Shown here one piece after another: positions 1 to 9,783 of a DNA stretch of 64,000 nt. Origin of the DNA: Actinobacillus sp. GY-402 (lineage in GTDB: Bacteria > Pseudomonadota > Gammaproteobacteria > Enterobacterales > Pasteurellaceae); NCBI RefSeq assembly GCF_014843355.1, contig NZ_CP062137.1:1612001-1676000 (forward strand), written 5' to 3'. The position numbers were made by a program, and so were the translations under genes. Numbering within the stretch: position 1 is the stretch's first letter; every line of letters begins with the position of its first letter. The notes under the pieces are model-generated. The model had not been told where the DNA came from. It saw nothing but the letters and a program-made list of their open reading frames with translations, and did not search any database.

Positions 1-335
<335 letters not shown>

Positions 336-516
336 TTAAAAAATAACGAATTTTTTGACCGCACTTTGGCGGCGAAATCGGTTCTGAAAAATGAGGTATA
401 GAATAGCGTAAAATGGGGGAAATTAACAGATTTTTTGCGGGCTATCGCGACGCTTTATCACCGAAAATCGGTTTATATCGCCTATTTCCGAAGCAATCGC
501 AAATCCGCTTACGGCG

Positions 517-1608
517 TTATTTCAAACCGAACATAAACCGCGTTAACGGCATACTGTTAACGATGAGATAGCAAATAAAAGACAACAAGTAACCGGCCGT
601 CACCAATAACATGAAATAAACGAACGGTGTCATGCCGGGAACGTCAAAATAATAGCCTAAAACAATCAAAACCGGATGATGAAACAAATACACGATGATT
701 GCGGAACGCACTAAAAACGCGACGGCGCGGGAAGGCGGAAAAGACGAACTAAAAAAGAAATCGAATAATAACAAACTGACCGAAACGGCCGACGCATGCT
801 GAATACAAATATTGATTGCCCGCATGGCGAACGGCAGATTTTCTTTTGCTTCACTCACGCTAAAGGTTTGATAGCTTAAGCCCGCTATGGCGATAATCCA
901 CAAGAAGGTTTTAATCGATTTTTTATGAAAAAATCCGCGAATCGCTTCATTGCGATAAATCAGATAACCGATGAAAAAGTAAATGCTGTAATACAGCGTT
1001 TTTTCTATCAGATAGCCGTACAATGAATAAAACAACGAATGCTCCGCCATAGGAACGAACATATTCAAAACGAACTTAACGCTGAAAGGCAGATACATAT
1101 AAAAAACCAATAATCCCAGTTTTACAAACCCGTTAAATCGGCTTAAATAAGCGAAGAATTTATCTATCGGCAATAAACAAATTAACGAAATTATCATTAA
1201 GGTTAATAAAAACCAGGAATGCACAATAAAATTCCCGATACCGATATTCTCCCGGGAAGTGATGCCATGCCCAACCACAAACCAAACTTCAAAGGAATTG
1301 ATTAACAGAATAGAAAAAATCAGCGGCATCAATACCCGCAAATAGCGGCCTTTTAAAAAATAACGCTTGCCTTTTTTCACTAACACCATGGCCGAAAAGA
1401 AACCGGCAATTAAGAAAAACGCCTCTACTCGGAAGAAATGCGTGACATGCACGATATTATGAATTAACGCATCCTGATATCGTTCGCTGTGATAATTCCA
1501 TTGATAAAAAGGACTGATGATCGACGCCGCATGAGTCAACACGCCGATCAACATCAACAACGCTCTGAGTTGATCCAATCCGTAATAATATTCTTTCCTG
1601 GCAATCAT
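517..1608 (-). CDS. Acyltransferase 3 family membrane protein, OpgC/MdoC-like
   Basis: A 363-residue multi-spanning inner-membrane protein of the acyltransferase-3 family. The N-terminus (YYYGLDQLRALLMLIGVLTH) has the family's conserved D-x-x-R-A segment leading into the first membrane helix, and the FFLIAGFFSAM segment near residue 65 resembles E. coli OpgC, which succinylates osmoregulated periplasmic glucans. Roughly ten hydrophobic segments can be counted. The substrate cannot be read from sequence; glucan succinylation is only the closest analogy, and no opgGH genes are nearby. It is a single gene, with 220 bp upstream in which I see no clear element. Confidence 0.75.
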   Translation of the reverse strand: MIARKEYYYGLDQLRALLMLIGVLTHAASIISPFYQWNYHSERYQDALIHNIVHVTHFFRVEAFFLIAGFFSAMVLVKKGKRYFLKGRYLRVLMPLIFSILLINSFEVWFVVGHGITSRENIGIGNFIVHSWFLLTLMIISLICLLPIDKFFAYLSRFNGFVKLGLLVFYMYLPFSVKFVLNMFVPMAEHSLFYSLYGYLIEKTLYYSIYFFIGYLIYRNEAIRGFFHKKSIKTFLWIIAIAGLSYQTFSVSEAKENLPFAMRAINICIQHASAVSVSLLLFDFFFSSSFPPSRAVAFLVRSAIIVYLFHHPVLIVLGYYFDVPGMTPFVYFMLLVTAGYLLSFICYLIVNSMPLTRFMFGLK

Positions 1609-1829
1609 TAAAACCGGCTTCCCAATTTAACGTTTTATCTTTAAACGGATAAAAACGAGGTCATTAATCAGCTTTGTTTGCCTTTCGTCATAATGACTTC
1701 TGCCGAATGGGACAGAACAAAGTTGTTCCAGTTTAATGAATCGAAATGCTTTTTCGAGTAAATTTGCCTAATATTACTCAAGCCTTACCGGATGAATATT
1801 AATCTTACAAAGAATAACTAAGGCTTACA

Positions 1830-2102
1830 TTATTCTTTCACTACCGCATGATAATGCAACTTATCAATAGCGTTGATCATCATTTCGTCGGTGACTTTTT
1901 CATCGGCGACCACGTTCACCAGACGCGTGTTGAAATCGGCTTTGGTGGACACCACGCCGTCAAGGTTGCGCAGTTCCTTGTTCACCAAATAAACGCAAAG
2001 CTGGCAGTTCATTTCTTCAATATGCAACGTCACCTTGCGTTCGGCGGCAAAACCGTTACCCGACAACAAAAGTGCGGTCACAAAAAGTAACGTTTTTTTC
2101 AT
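1830..2102 (-). CDS. MerP-like periplasmic heavy-metal-binding protein
   Basis: A 90-residue exported protein with a cleavable signal peptide ([20 protein letters not shown]) followed by one heavy-metal-associated domain. The metal-binding site is the M-N-C-Q-L-C motif near residue 35, the usual GMxCxxC position. The start is set at the ATG at 2102 because it overlaps the stop of the MerT-like gene as ATGA and begins the signal peptide; longer forms would extend into that gene. It probably scavenges a thiophilic cation in the periplasm and hands it to the MerT-like permease. No mercuric reductase or merR is present, so the metal may not be mercury. The signal peptide codons contain an uptake sequence (2070-2078). 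Confidence 0.83.
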   Translation of the reverse strand: MKKTLLFVTALLLSGNGFAAERKVTLHIEEMNCQLCVYLVNKELRNLDGVVSTKADFNTRLVNVVADEKVTDEMMINAIDKLHYHAVVKE

Positions 2103-2461
2103 TCTAAAAATTCCAAAATATAAGGTAAAACATAGGGATAACTTAAGAAAAAGAGAATCACCGGCGCCATTATCCAATATAAAATCCGCAATGTTCGACG
2201 GGATAAATATTTAGTGCAAATGATTTTATCGGAAAAATTCAGCAGCCAGAATCCGTAGCCGAAAGCACCCAGAGAAATCACCAGCATGGGCGCCTGCAAA
2301 TAGCTGTATTCGCTTAGCTGCACCAACCAGGCGGAAGACACGCCGAAAGCCAAATAAAGCAGCGGCCCGATACAGCACAGAGTCGAAGCCACGGCGGCAG
2401 CCAGCGCCGTGGTACACATCGCCCAAAATTTGGCGTTAGCGCTCTTTTGAGGTGAATTCAT
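2099..2461 (-). CDS. MerT-like membrane transport protein
   Basis: A 120-residue inner-membrane protein with three hydrophobic helices. The first carries the adjacent cysteine pair S-T-L-C-C-I-G-P typical of MerT mercuric transporters; a further cysteine lies in the loop near residue 81 (SDKIICTKY). It overlaps the transglutaminase gene upstream by 26 bp and the MerP-like gene downstream by 4 bp, which implies translational coupling of all three. It probably moves a soft metal ion from the periplasmic binding protein into the cell. The true ion is unknown, and mercury is unproved without merA. Confidence 0.82.
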   Translation of the reverse strand: MNSPQKSANAKFWAMCTTALAAAVASTLCCIGPLLYLAFGVSSAWLVQLSEYSYLQAPMLVISLGAFGYGFWLLNFSDKIICTKYLSRRTLRILYWIMAPVILFFLSYPYVLPYILEFLE

Positions 2462-3533
2462 AACCGAACTCTTTGGCGTCGTAAGAATTTAACGGATCGC
2501 CGCCCACTTCCGCATAAGGATAGCCAAAGTTATTCAGCGGCGCCAATTCCGGCATTGGATAAAGATTAAAATCCCGCGCATGGTTAAAGCCCATCCAGTT
2601 GCCTTCCCAGTTTCCGAACAAATATTGTGAAACCGCTTGGGTATCCTTATCTTCCACGGATTTTTTCTCGGTTAAGCGATATTTCGCCACATCCGCAGAA
2701 TCCACCGGCACCCAACCGAAGCCCGCTAAATAGAATTCCGCCCGACAATGTTGACCGCCGTTTTCATTGGCAACCTTATCTTTTGCGCTGCCGAAAGCGG
2801 ATTGGGAATATTCGCCCATTTTCACCGCCCGGCCTAAACGGATACCGAAAATTTCACGCGCCGGAATGCCGGAAGCGCGGGCTAAGGCCACGAAAACGGA
2901 GTTAATATCCGTGCATTTACCTTTTAACACGCCGGTGGTTAAGATTTTTTCCACATCGCCGTCGCCGCAGCCTAAAACGGAATTGTCCCGCTCCATATTG
3001 TTAACAATCCATTGGTGAATCAGCTCGGCTTTTTTCAACGGATTGCTTTCTTTGCCCGCAATTTTATCGGCGAACCGCTTGACGATGCCGTCGGTTTTGA
3101 TGTGTTGAGTCGGTTGTAAATATTGCTGCACATCCACAGAATATTCAATATTTTCAGGAACTTGATAATCTTTCAACAAACCTTGCTTCATCGGTTCGCG
3201 GTCTTTGGTTTCGACGACAAGCTTAACCGTTAAATCGCGTTTAGCCGCATCTTTTTGCCAAACGGCAAACAAGGTTTTAGCGCCGTATCGGTTATTTTCC
3301 GTGATATAAGCTTGTTGATAGTTACCGTCAAATTCGACGGATTTAACCTCCTGATAATCGTTGCTGAAAGGCAACGGCACCCACAATTTGGTTTCGCCGC
3401 TCGAGCCTTTCGGCACCTGCAAATCGTAGCGTTGGGTAAATTCGTAAGTGTGCGTTGTCGTATTCGGTGAGGTTTGCGCCTGGGCCAACGCCGCAACAGA
3501 GGAAAGCGCGGCGGCTAAAATCAGTTTTTTCAT
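2436..3533 (-). CDS. Secreted transglutaminase-like domain protein
   Basis: A 365-residue exported protein with a signal peptide ([20 protein letters not shown]). The transglutaminase-like core is in the middle to C-terminal half. The putative nucleophile is the Cys in [20 protein letters not shown], the His lies in [16 protein letters not shown], and the Asp lies in VPVDSAD, giving the papain-like Cys-His-Asp triad in the usual order. Such domains in bacteria are often proteases or amidases and not true crosslinkers. It is the first gene of an operon with the MerT-like and MerP-like genes, so a link to metal handling in the periplasm is inferred. The substrate is unknown. Confidence 0.82.
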   Translation of the reverse strand: MKKLILAAALSSVAALAQAQTSPNTTTHTYEFTQRYDLQVPKGSSGETKLWVPLPFSNDYQEVKSVEFDGNYQQAYITENNRYGAKTLFAVWQKDAAKRDLTVKLVVETKDREPMKQGLLKDYQVPENIEYSVDVQQYLQPTQHIKTDGIVKRFADKIAGKESNPLKKAELIHQWIVNNMERDNSVLGCGDGDVEKILTTGVLKGKCTDINSVFVALARASGIPAREIFGIRLGRAVKMGEYSQSAFGSAKDKVANENGGQHCRAEFYLAGFGWVPVDSADVAKYRLTEKKSVEDKDTQAVSQYLFGNWEGNWMGFNHARDFNLYPMPELAPLNNFGYPYAEVGGDPLNSYDAKEFGYEFTSKER

Positions 3534-3683
3534 GGAAAGTCCTTAGAGAAGTAAACAAACAAAACTTGTTATATTCAGGTTCAGCGCTGAGGACAGAATG
3601 AACCGCTGTTAAGAATAGCTTAAAATTTCAGAAAAGAAAATGAGATAAGCGGGATAAAGTGCGGTCATTTTTTGCGAAGTTTT

Positions 3684-4301
3684 TTATTGATGACATTTTT
3701 CATACAGCGGCAATAATTCTCGAATGGTCCGGCTGATAAAATCCACCACGTCAAGATGAGCCAGTTCGGCTTTCTCCACATTTTTGCCGATGCACCAGAA
3801 ATCCTCGTCGGAACGCAAATTCAAGTCGGATTGAGTCAGCTGTTTTACCCGACGGAAATCCGCATATTCGCTTTCATCGCCGCGCCAAATATCAAACTCG
3901 GCGAATTGCCGGAAATCGAAATTATCCAGCCATTGATTGTATTGCTGAACGCTGATTTGCGAACGATCCGCGCGATAACAATGCCAATCCAGGCTGACCT
4001 GCAAACGGCGGCGATTCAACAACACCGACAAAATCGCGGCGGAATTTTTGTTAAATTCATATTTGAAATAGGCAAAAAAATGCGCGCGCACCTGCCAACC
4101 GTTGCACCATTTTTCGATATGCGGTTCGGCAAAAGGCGAACCGAGCCGCGCCGAAACCTGCAATATACAGTTTTTCCATTCGTTCCATTCCCGTTTGTAA
4201 TCCGCTTTAATACGGGGAATGTCTTCAGGGCAATATTTTTTCAACTGGGCGAATTGAAAAAACGGAATATCGAATAATTGACAGCTTGCTTCGGAAATCA
4301 T
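3684..4301 (-). CDS. Conserved hypothetical protein, HI_0552-like
   Basis: A 205-residue soluble protein without signal peptide or membrane segments, rich in Trp and charged residues. I recognise no catalytic motif. Its position directly downstream of apaH, which is itself followed by rsmA, matches the gene order HI0549 (ksgA)-HI0551 (apaH)-HI0552 in Haemophilus influenzae, and the family assignment rests mainly on that. It reads in the same direction as apaH but is separated from it by a 77-bp tandem repeat. The function is unknown. Confidence 0.68.
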   Translation of the reverse strand: MISEASCQLFDIPFFQFAQLKKYCPEDIPRIKADYKREWNEWKNCILQVSARLGSPFAEPHIEKWCNGWQVRAHFFAYFKYEFNKNSAAILSVLLNRRRLQVSLDWHCYRADRSQISVQQYNQWLDNFDFRQFAEFDIWRGDESEYADFRRVKQLTQSDLNLRSDEDFWCIGKNVEKAELAHLDVVDFISRTIRELLPLYEKCHQ

Positions 4302-4316
4302 GCAAAAACTCCGTGA

Positions 4317-4470
4317 TTTTTATGTGTAATCGCCGGTGCGATTATTTATAGCTTCGCTACCGTTGGCAAAGCCAACGTTCAAAAAACGTTGCTTTTTTAT
4401 GCGTAATCGCCGGTGCGATTATTTATAGCTTCGCCACCGTTGGAAAAGCTAAGGTTCAAAAAACGTTGCT
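4317..4470. repeat. Two-copy 77-bp tandem direct repeat
   Basis: Copies at 4317-4393 and 4394-4470 are in exact register with only a few differences. Each copy starts with TTTTATG, contains the inverted repeat AATCGC-CGGT-GCGATT, and ends with an AACGTT-containing AT-rich segment. Copy 1 also has a second hairpin (GTTGGC-AAA-GCCAAC), which is disrupted in copy 2. The right copy overlaps the last codons of apaH. It is best explained as a local duplication in the apaH 3' region. Confidence 0.85.
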
Positions 4471-5283
4471 TTTTTTGACCGCACTTTGACTGAAAATTCG
4501 TTTGTCGTCCCAGCGTAACAGCGTCATGCGATTGCCCCAGGCGCATCCCGTATCCAATGCATAAATATTGGCCGGCGTCGGATAATCCACCAAACTTGCC
4601 CAATGCCCGAAAATAATATTTTCGGTTTTAAACAACGGATTGTCGCAGGCAAACCAAGGCATTAACTCCGACGGCGCCTGCTCCGGCGGCAGCTTGCAGT
4701 CGAAATCCAAACGATGATCCGCATAACAGAAACGCATGCGAGTGAAAACATTAATGCTGTAACGTAAACGTTCAATCCCTTGCAAATCCGGCGACCAGCG
4801 CTCGGGCCGGCTGTCGTACATTTGGCGCAATAAGGCGCGGTAATCTCCTTGGCGCAACACCGTTTCCACTTCACGCGCGCAAGCCTGCGCCGTCGCCACA
4901 TCCCAATCCGGCGAAATGCCGGCGTGAACCAGGCTGAAATTCAAGCATTCATCATGCACAAATAACGGTTGACGGCGCAGCCAATCCATTAATTCATCAA
5001 AATCCGGCGCGGCAAAAAGTGCGGTCAAATTATCGCGAGTTTTTACTTTTTTAATGCCGTACGCGCAGGCAAGCAAATGTAAATCGTGATTACCCAGCAC
5101 CGTCTGCGCCGACGAACCGAGATTTTTCACAAAACGCAGACATTCCAGCGATTTCTCGCCGCGGGCGACAAGATCACCGGTGAGATAAAGTTTATCTTTT
5201 GCGGGGTCAAACCGAACCCGTTCCAGTAGCATTTGCAGTTCGTCAAAACAGCCGTGCAGATCGCCGACAAAATAAGCGGACAT
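4456..5283 (-). CDS. apaH: Diadenosine tetraphosphatase (symmetrical)
   Basis: Hydrolyses Ap4A to two ADP; related dinucleotide phosphatases also remove Np4N caps from RNA. The 275-residue protein begins [16 protein letters not shown], with the metallophosphatase motif GDLHG, followed by LTGDLVARG and [10 protein letters not shown], the metal-ligand blocks of the PPP superfamily. The length is close to E. coli ApaH (about 280). Only 3 bp separate it from rsmA, as in many gammaproteobacteria. Its last residues, SAVKKSNVF, are encoded by an uptake sequence plus the edge of the downstream tandem repeat, so the extreme C-terminus is lineage-specific. Confidence 0.95.
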   Translation of the reverse strand: MSAYFVGDLHGCFDELQMLLERVRFDPAKDKLYLTGDLVARGEKSLECLRFVKNLGSSAQTVLGNHDLHLLACAYGIKKVKTRDNLTALFAAPDFDELMDWLRRQPLFVHDECLNFSLVHAGISPDWDVATAQACAREVETVLRQGDYRALLRQMYDSRPERWSPDLQGIERLRYSINVFTRMRFCYADHRLDFDCKLPPEQAPSELMPWFACDNPLFKTENIIFGHWASLVDYPTPANIYALDTGCAWGNRMTLLRWDDKRIFSQSAVKKSNVF

Positions 5284-5286
5284 ATT

Positions 5287-6156
5287 TTATGCTTCCGTAT
5301 CCAAGATTTCGCCGATGTCGCTGTCAAGCTCAGGCGGATTATCGTGCAGCCAGTTTGCCAGTCGGACATAATCGGCAATGGTCAGATTTTCAGCGCGCGC
5401 CGTTAAATCCACGCCAAGTGCGGTCAGATTTTCAGGCGAAAATAACGTCGAAAGCGCATTGCGCAACGTCTTACGGCGTTGATTAAACGCCTGGCTTGTC
5501 ACGCGATTAAGCCAATACAAATCTTTCGCCGGATGCGGTAATTCCTTGTGCGGAATCAAACGAACCACGGCGGAATCCACTTTCGGCGCAGGTTTGAAGG
5601 CGGTCGGCGGCACTTCCAACACCGGCATCACCCGGCAAAAATATTGGGTCATGATGGTCAGGCGACCGTACGCTTTGCTGTTCGGCGCCGCGCATAAGCG
5701 TTTCACCACTTCCTTTTGCAACATAAAGTGCATGTCCTGAATTTTGTCGTGAAACTGCAGTAAATGAAAAATTAACGGCGTGGAAATATTGTACGGCAAA
5801 TTGCCGAATACGCGTAATTTCAAGCCTTGCCCGGCGAGATTTTGTTCTTCATATAATTTACCGAAATCAAACTGCATGGCGTCGGTTTCAATTACATTCA
5901 GTTTTTGATGTAAAAACGGATGATGACGCAAACGCTCGGCTAAATCGCGGTCCAGTTCCACCACGGTTAAGCGATCAAGTTGATCGGCGACCGGCTCGGT
6001 TAACGCGCCCAAACCGGGACCGATTTCAACCAGAAATTGCCCTTTTTGCGGATAAATGGCGGCGACAATGCTTTGAATAACGTTGTCGTCATGTAAGAAG
6101 TTTTGCCCGAACCGTTTGCGGGCGGTATGTCCCAGGTGTCGTTTGGAATTGTTCAT
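5287..6156 (-). CDS. rsmA: 16S rRNA dimethyladenosine transferase
   Basis: Dimethylates the two adjacent adenosines in the 3' terminal helix of 16S rRNA during small-subunit maturation (also called KsgA). The start is placed at the ATG at 6156 ([20 protein letters not shown]), which gives 289 residues and the normal KsgA N-terminus; an upstream in-frame start would add an unlikely hydrophobic tail. SAM-binding motif I is [13 protein letters not shown] and the catalytic motif IV is NLPYNIST. It lies in the surA-rsmA-apaH order seen in enterics, without pdxA between. Confidence 0.96.
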   Translation of the reverse strand: MNNSKRHLGHTARKRFGQNFLHDDNVIQSIVAAIYPQKGQFLVEIGPGLGALTEPVADQLDRLTVVELDRDLAERLRHHPFLHQKLNVIETDAMQFDFGKLYEEQNLAGQGLKLRVFGNLPYNISTPLIFHLLQFHDKIQDMHFMLQKEVVKRLCAAPNSKAYGRLTIMTQYFCRVMPVLEVPPTAFKPAPKVDSAVVRLIPHKELPHPAKDLYWLNRVTSQAFNQRRKTLRNALSTLFSPENLTALGVDLTARAENLTIADYVRLANWLHDNPPELDSDIGEILDTEA

Positions 6157-6244
6157 AATAATGATGCTAAAAATAAAAAAGAGTGGGCGAAACCCGCCCA
6201 CTGAGAAAATTCGTGTAATCCTTTTAGTTAAGAACCCGATTAAA

Positions 6245-7192
6245 TTACTTCGTTAAATATTTGATTTCTGCGCCCTTGCGTAACGCTTTCACCCAATCTT
6301 TCGAATATTCGCGAAGTTGCTCGTTAACCAAGGTTTCGTACGCTTTCTGACGGTAGGCTACATCCGTCATATCCCCCTGGCGGGTATCCGTCACTTCCAG
6401 AATATGCCAGCCGAATTCGGTTTTAAACGGTGGGGAAATCGTGCCTTGCTTAGTGGTTTTCACCACTTTAGCGAATTCCGGCACATAATTTTCCGGGAAA
6501 GCAAAGCCTAAATCCCCGCCGTTGGCGCCGGAAAGATAGTCTTTCGAATAATTTTTTGCCGCCTCCGCGAAGGTGGTTTTACCGGTTTGAATATCCGTTC
6601 GTACTTGGTTTAACTGCGCTTTTGCCTGTTCATCGTTTAACAGCGGATTCAACTTCAACAGAATGTGACGCACTTTGTATTGGGTAGCGGTGACCGCCTT
6701 CGGATTACCGCTGGCTTTCGCCTGCTGCAACATTTTCTGACTTAATTCTTCCACCTGTTCGCGACTCACATCCACGCTTTTGCCGATACTGCGGTTACGC
6801 ACTTCCGCCATCATAATTTGGTTGGAAATATTCGCTTTGAACTGAGACAAGCTGATGCCCTGATAATCCAATGCGTCCAGTAATTGCCCGTAGGTTAAAC
6901 CGTTTTGCGCCGCGATATTGCGCACGATTTGATCCACTTGCGCCGGATTCACTTTAACGCCCGATTCTTTAATGGCTTTCTGCACCAACATATCATCGAT
7001 AATTTTATCTACAGCGGCGCGGCGATTGCTTTCGGTATTCGCCCGTTTTCCCATCGCTCGTTGTAATTGACTCTCCAAAATAGGTTCGCCGTTCACTGTC
7101 GCCACGACCTGTTCAATCGCCTGAGCGCCGGTTGCAACGGCAAACAATCCTACTGCGGAAATGGCAATAGCCTTTAAATATCCTAATTTCAT
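6245..7192 (-). CDS. surA: Periplasmic chaperone / peptidyl-prolyl isomerase SurA
   Basis: Chaperone for outer-membrane beta-barrel proteins in the periplasm. It has 315 residues with a signal peptide ([19 protein letters not shown]... ending ATGAQA), a SurA N-terminal helical domain, and one parvulin domain from about residue 170 ([12 protein letters not shown], then [16 protein letters not shown] and GWHILEVTD). E. coli SurA has two parvulin domains and 428 residues; the one-domain form is the normal Pasteurellaceae length and not a truncation. It precedes rsmA by 88 bp. Confidence 0.93.
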   Translation of the reverse strand: MKLGYLKAIAISAVGLFAVATGAQAIEQVVATVNGEPILESQLQRAMGKRANTESNRRAAVDKIIDDMLVQKAIKESGVKVNPAQVDQIVRNIAAQNGLTYGQLLDALDYQGISLSQFKANISNQIMMAEVRNRSIGKSVDVSREQVEELSQKMLQQAKASGNPKAVTATQYKVRHILLKLNPLLNDEQAKAQLNQVRTDIQTGKTTFAEAAKNYSKDYLSGANGGDLGFAFPENYVPEFAKVVKTTKQGTISPPFKTEFGWHILEVTDTRQGDMTDVAYRQKAYETLVNEQLREYSKDWVKALRKGAEIKYLTK

Positions 7193-7254
7193 AAACTATC
7201 CAGATATAAGTTAATAAATTTGCTTATTAGAGAAAAAACGGCGGAAAAAGTTCC

Positions 7255-7794
7255 TTATCGCGGCAATAAAGCCACTTCATAACAGCCGTCAAACTTCATC
7301 GTACGCACCTGCACTTTCTCGCTGCGGCTGGTCGGTACGTTTTTTCCTACGTAATCGGCACGAATCGGCAACTCGCGATGCCCGCGATCCACAAAAATCA
7401 CCAGTTCCACTCTGGACGCGCGCCCGAAATCCACTAAAGCATCCAGAGCCGCACGAATGGTTCTGCCGGTAAACAGCACATCGTCCACCAAAATCACGGT
7501 TTTATTCTGCACGCTGATGAAGTCGGAGGAACCGTTATACACCGGCGATTGGCTGCTCGGTTCGGCATATTCCAAATCATCGCGATAAAAAGTGATATCC
7601 AAATCAATAGACGGAATTTGAGAACCGGTTAACTCATTGATTTTCCGCTTAATTAATTCTGCAATTTCCGCTCCGCGGCGTTTAATTCCGACAATTACGA
7701 GTTCGTTTAAATTCTCGTGTTTTTCAATAATTTCGTGGGAAATTCGTGAAATCGTGCGCATAAACTGGTCTTCATCAATGATGATTTTTTCCAT
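7255..7794 (-). CDS. pyrR: Pyr operon regulator / uracil phosphoribosyltransferase
   Basis: A type I phosphoribosyltransferase-fold protein of 179 residues. The PRPP-binding loop is VILVDDVLFTGRTIRAAL near residue 98, and the C-terminal RSEKVQVR segment is typical of PyrR. In Bacillus, PyrR binds pyr mRNA and also makes UMP from uracil; in gammaproteobacteria the regulatory role is less well established. It precedes surA by 62 bp on the same strand and could share its transcript. I see no pyr attenuator in this window, so only the enzymatic role is secure. Confidence 0.92.
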   Translation of the reverse strand: MEKIIIDEDQFMRTISRISHEIIEKHENLNELVIVGIKRRGAEIAELIKRKINELTGSQIPSIDLDITFYRDDLEYAEPSSQSPVYNGSSDFISVQNKTVILVDDVLFTGRTIRAALDALVDFGRASRVELVIFVDRGHRELPIRADYVGKNVPTSRSEKVQVRTMKFDGCYEVALLPR

Positions 7795-7879
7795 ACCAAT
7801 GCGTTCTCCAAAGGTTAATAAGTCAAAGACCGTATTACTATATCAAAAATCCGATAAAAAATGACCGCACTTTATGAAA

Positions 7880-8518
7880 TTATTCGTCGGCATAGCCGTT
7901 TTCCGGCAATAATTTGCCGTCTAAATAGGCTTTACCTTGAATTTCCTGCAAACGACCATCGATAAACCACTTCACTACCAACGGATAAATCTGCAATTCC
8001 TGGGTTTTAACCCGCGCTTCAATATCCGAAATGTCGTCCCCGGGGAAAATCGGCACTTTCGCCTGTAAAATAACGGCGCCGCCGTCCAGTTCCGGCGTGA
8101 CGAAATGTACGCTGGTACCGTGTTCGCTGTCGCCAGCGTCCAGCACTTGTTGATAAGTATTCAGCCCTTTATATTTCGGCAATAATGACGGATGAATGTT
8201 GAGAATTTTCCCTGCAAAGCGCGTAACGAAACCTTCGCTCAGAATTTTCATGTAACCCGCCAACACGATTAAATCCGCGCCGATCTTTTCGATATAATCC
8301 CCGATGGCTTGGTCCATCGCCGCATGATCGGCGAAATCCCGACGGATAAAAAGTGCGGTAGGAATTTGCGCAGTTTTTGCCCGTTCCAAACCCAAAGCGG
8401 AAGCCTGATTACTGATGACCGCCGCCACCCTGGCATTAATACGGCCCGCCGCACAGGCATCGATAAGCGCCTGTAAATTCGTTCCCGTTCCTGAAATTAA
8501 TACGACAATTTTTTTCAT
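7880..8518 (-). CDS. purN: Phosphoribosylglycinamide formyltransferase, folate-dependent
   Basis: Third step of purine synthesis: transfers a formyl group from 10-formyl-THF to GAR. The ATG at 8518 gives MKKIVVLISGTGTNLQAL, 212 residues, the standard PurN N-terminus with the phosphate-binding loop; an upstream start adds only four residues. The catalytic Asn-His pair lies in LNIHPSLLPKYKG and the essential Asp in HGTSVHFVTPELDGG. It follows purM in the usual purMN order with 54 bp between, containing a hairpin. purT, the formate-dependent alternative, is also in this window (56494-57675). Confidence 0.96.
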   Translation of the reverse strand: MKKIVVLISGTGTNLQALIDACAAGRINARVAAVISNQASALGLERAKTAQIPTALFIRRDFADHAAMDQAIGDYIEKIGADLIVLAGYMKILSEGFVTRFAGKILNIHPSLLPKYKGLNTYQQVLDAGDSEHGTSVHFVTPELDGGAVILQAKVPIFPGDDISDIEARVKTQELQIYPLVVKWFIDGRLQEIQGKAYLDGKLLPENGYADE

Positions 8519-8529
8519 TATTAAAACCA

Positions 8530-8556
8530 AAAGCCCAATCCGGAGATCGGGCTTTG
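8530..8556 (-). terminator. Intercistronic hairpin between purM and purN
   Basis: On the minus strand AAAGCCCGATC and GATTGGGCTTT pair across a small loop, followed by TTGGTTTTAATA and then the purN start. The stem and moderately T-rich tail look like a weak intrinsic terminator or a stabilising hairpin, which could reduce purN expression relative to purM. Confidence 0.55.
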
Positions 8557-8572
8557 TTAAATTATTTTTCCA

Positions 8573-9610
8573 TTAACGAATGATGACTTGCTCTTCTCCG
8601 GCATTCAACGGTTCGACCCGGCCGATTAACCAAGCATTTTCACCTGCCGTGCGCAAAACGTTCAACGCCTTTTCCGCTTCCGTCTCAGGCAACGCAATCA
8701 CCATGCCGACGCCGCAGTTGAACGTACGGTACATTTCATGGCGGGTAATATTGCCCTGTTGCTGCAACCATTTAAACACCGGCTGCCATTCCCAGCTGCT
8801 TTCATCAATCACCACTTTCACATCTTTCGGTAACACGCGCGGAATATTTTCCCAGAAACCGCCGCCGGTCAAATGGGCAATGGCGTGCACTTCCGCTTTT
8901 TCGATTAACTCAAGTACGGATTTAACGTAAATTTTAGTAGGCGCCAACACCTGTTCCGCCAACGGTTTGCCGGCTAATTGTTCGGTCGCCGGATTCACGC
9001 CCGCCACTTCAATTACTTTACGCACTAACGAGTAACCGTTTGAATGCGGGCCGCTTGAACCTAATGCAATTAACGCATCTCCCGCCCGCACTTTAGAGCC
9101 GTCCAGAATTTTTGACTTTTCTACCACGCCGACACAGAAACCCGCCAAATCGTAATCGCCCTCATGATACATGCCCGGCATTTCTGCGGTTTCGCCGCCC
9201 ACTAACGCACAACCGGATTGCACGCAGCCTTCCGCAATGCCTTTTACTACATCGGACGCCACATCGACGTCTAATTTACCGGTGGCATAATAATCCAGGA
9301 AAAACAACGGCTCGGCGCCTTGCACCACTAAATCGTTTACACACATGGCAACCAAGTCGATTCCGATGGTATCGTGTTTTTTCAAATCAATAGCCAAACG
9401 CAGTTTGGTTCCCACCCCGTCAGTCCCCGACACCAACACCGGTTCTTTATATTTGGTCGGTAAAGCGCACAATGCGCCAAATCCGCCTAAACCGCCAATC
9501 ACTTCCGAACGCGTGGTGCGTTTCACATGCGGTTTAATGCGTTCGACCAATTCATTACCCGCGTTAATATCGACGCCCGCGTCTTTATAACTTAAAGATT
9601 GTTTGCTCAC
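8573..9610 (-). CDS. purM: Phosphoribosylformylglycinamidine cyclo-ligase (AIR synthetase)
   Basis: Fifth step of purine biosynthesis: closes FGAM to AIR using ATP. It has 345 residues, equal to the E. coli enzyme length. The N-terminus [19 protein letters not shown] is canonical; the start codon is GTG at 9610, preceded by AGAAGGAAA as ribosome binding site. Family blocks include [29 protein letters not shown] and [15 protein letters not shown]. It is the first gene of purMN and sits behind a PurR-like operator. Confidence 0.97.
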   Translation of the reverse strand: MSKQSLSYKDAGVDINAGNELVERIKPHVKRTTRSEVIGGLGGFGALCALPTKYKEPVLVSGTDGVGTKLRLAIDLKKHDTIGIDLVAMCVNDLVVQGAEPLFFLDYYATGKLDVDVASDVVKGIAEGCVQSGCALVGGETAEMPGMYHEGDYDLAGFCVGVVEKSKILDGSKVRAGDALIALGSSGPHSNGYSLVRKVIEVAGVNPATEQLAGKPLAEQVLAPTKIYVKSVLELIEKAEVHAIAHLTGGGFWENIPRVLPKDVKVVIDESSWEWQPVFKWLQQQGNITRHEMYRTFNCGVGMVIALPETEAEKALNVLRTAGENAWLIGRVEPLNAGEEQVIIR

Positions 9611-9656
9611 GGTAAATTTCCTTCTAAAGATTAGGTGAGTAAAAAATTTGTGGCGT

Positions 9657-9685
9657 ATTGTATCAGCTAACGTAATCGTTTGCGA
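9657..9685 (-). promoter_or_regulatory. purM promoter with PurR box
   Basis: On the minus strand TCGCAAACGATTACGT (9685-9670) matches the enterobacterial PurR operator ACGCAAACGTTTTCGT at 12-13 of 16 positions, including the central CAAACG core. A TACAAT -10 hexamer lies at 9662-9657, so the operator would cover the -35 region. This is the expected place for repression by PurR with hypoxanthine or guanine. The purR gene is not in the window. Confidence 0.68.
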
Positions 9686-9783
9686 TAATTTTCCGCGTAC
9701 GACGGAGAAAAATCCGCCCGGTGAAAATCGGTTATTTTTTGACCGGCGCTAATCCGGCCTAAACGGGAAAAATTTCCGCCTCA

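Noticed and set aside
6245-7192. surA as a truncated gene with one parvulin domain missing
   Set aside because: The single-domain 313-315 residue form is typical of Pasteurellaceae; start, signal peptide and end are all intact.
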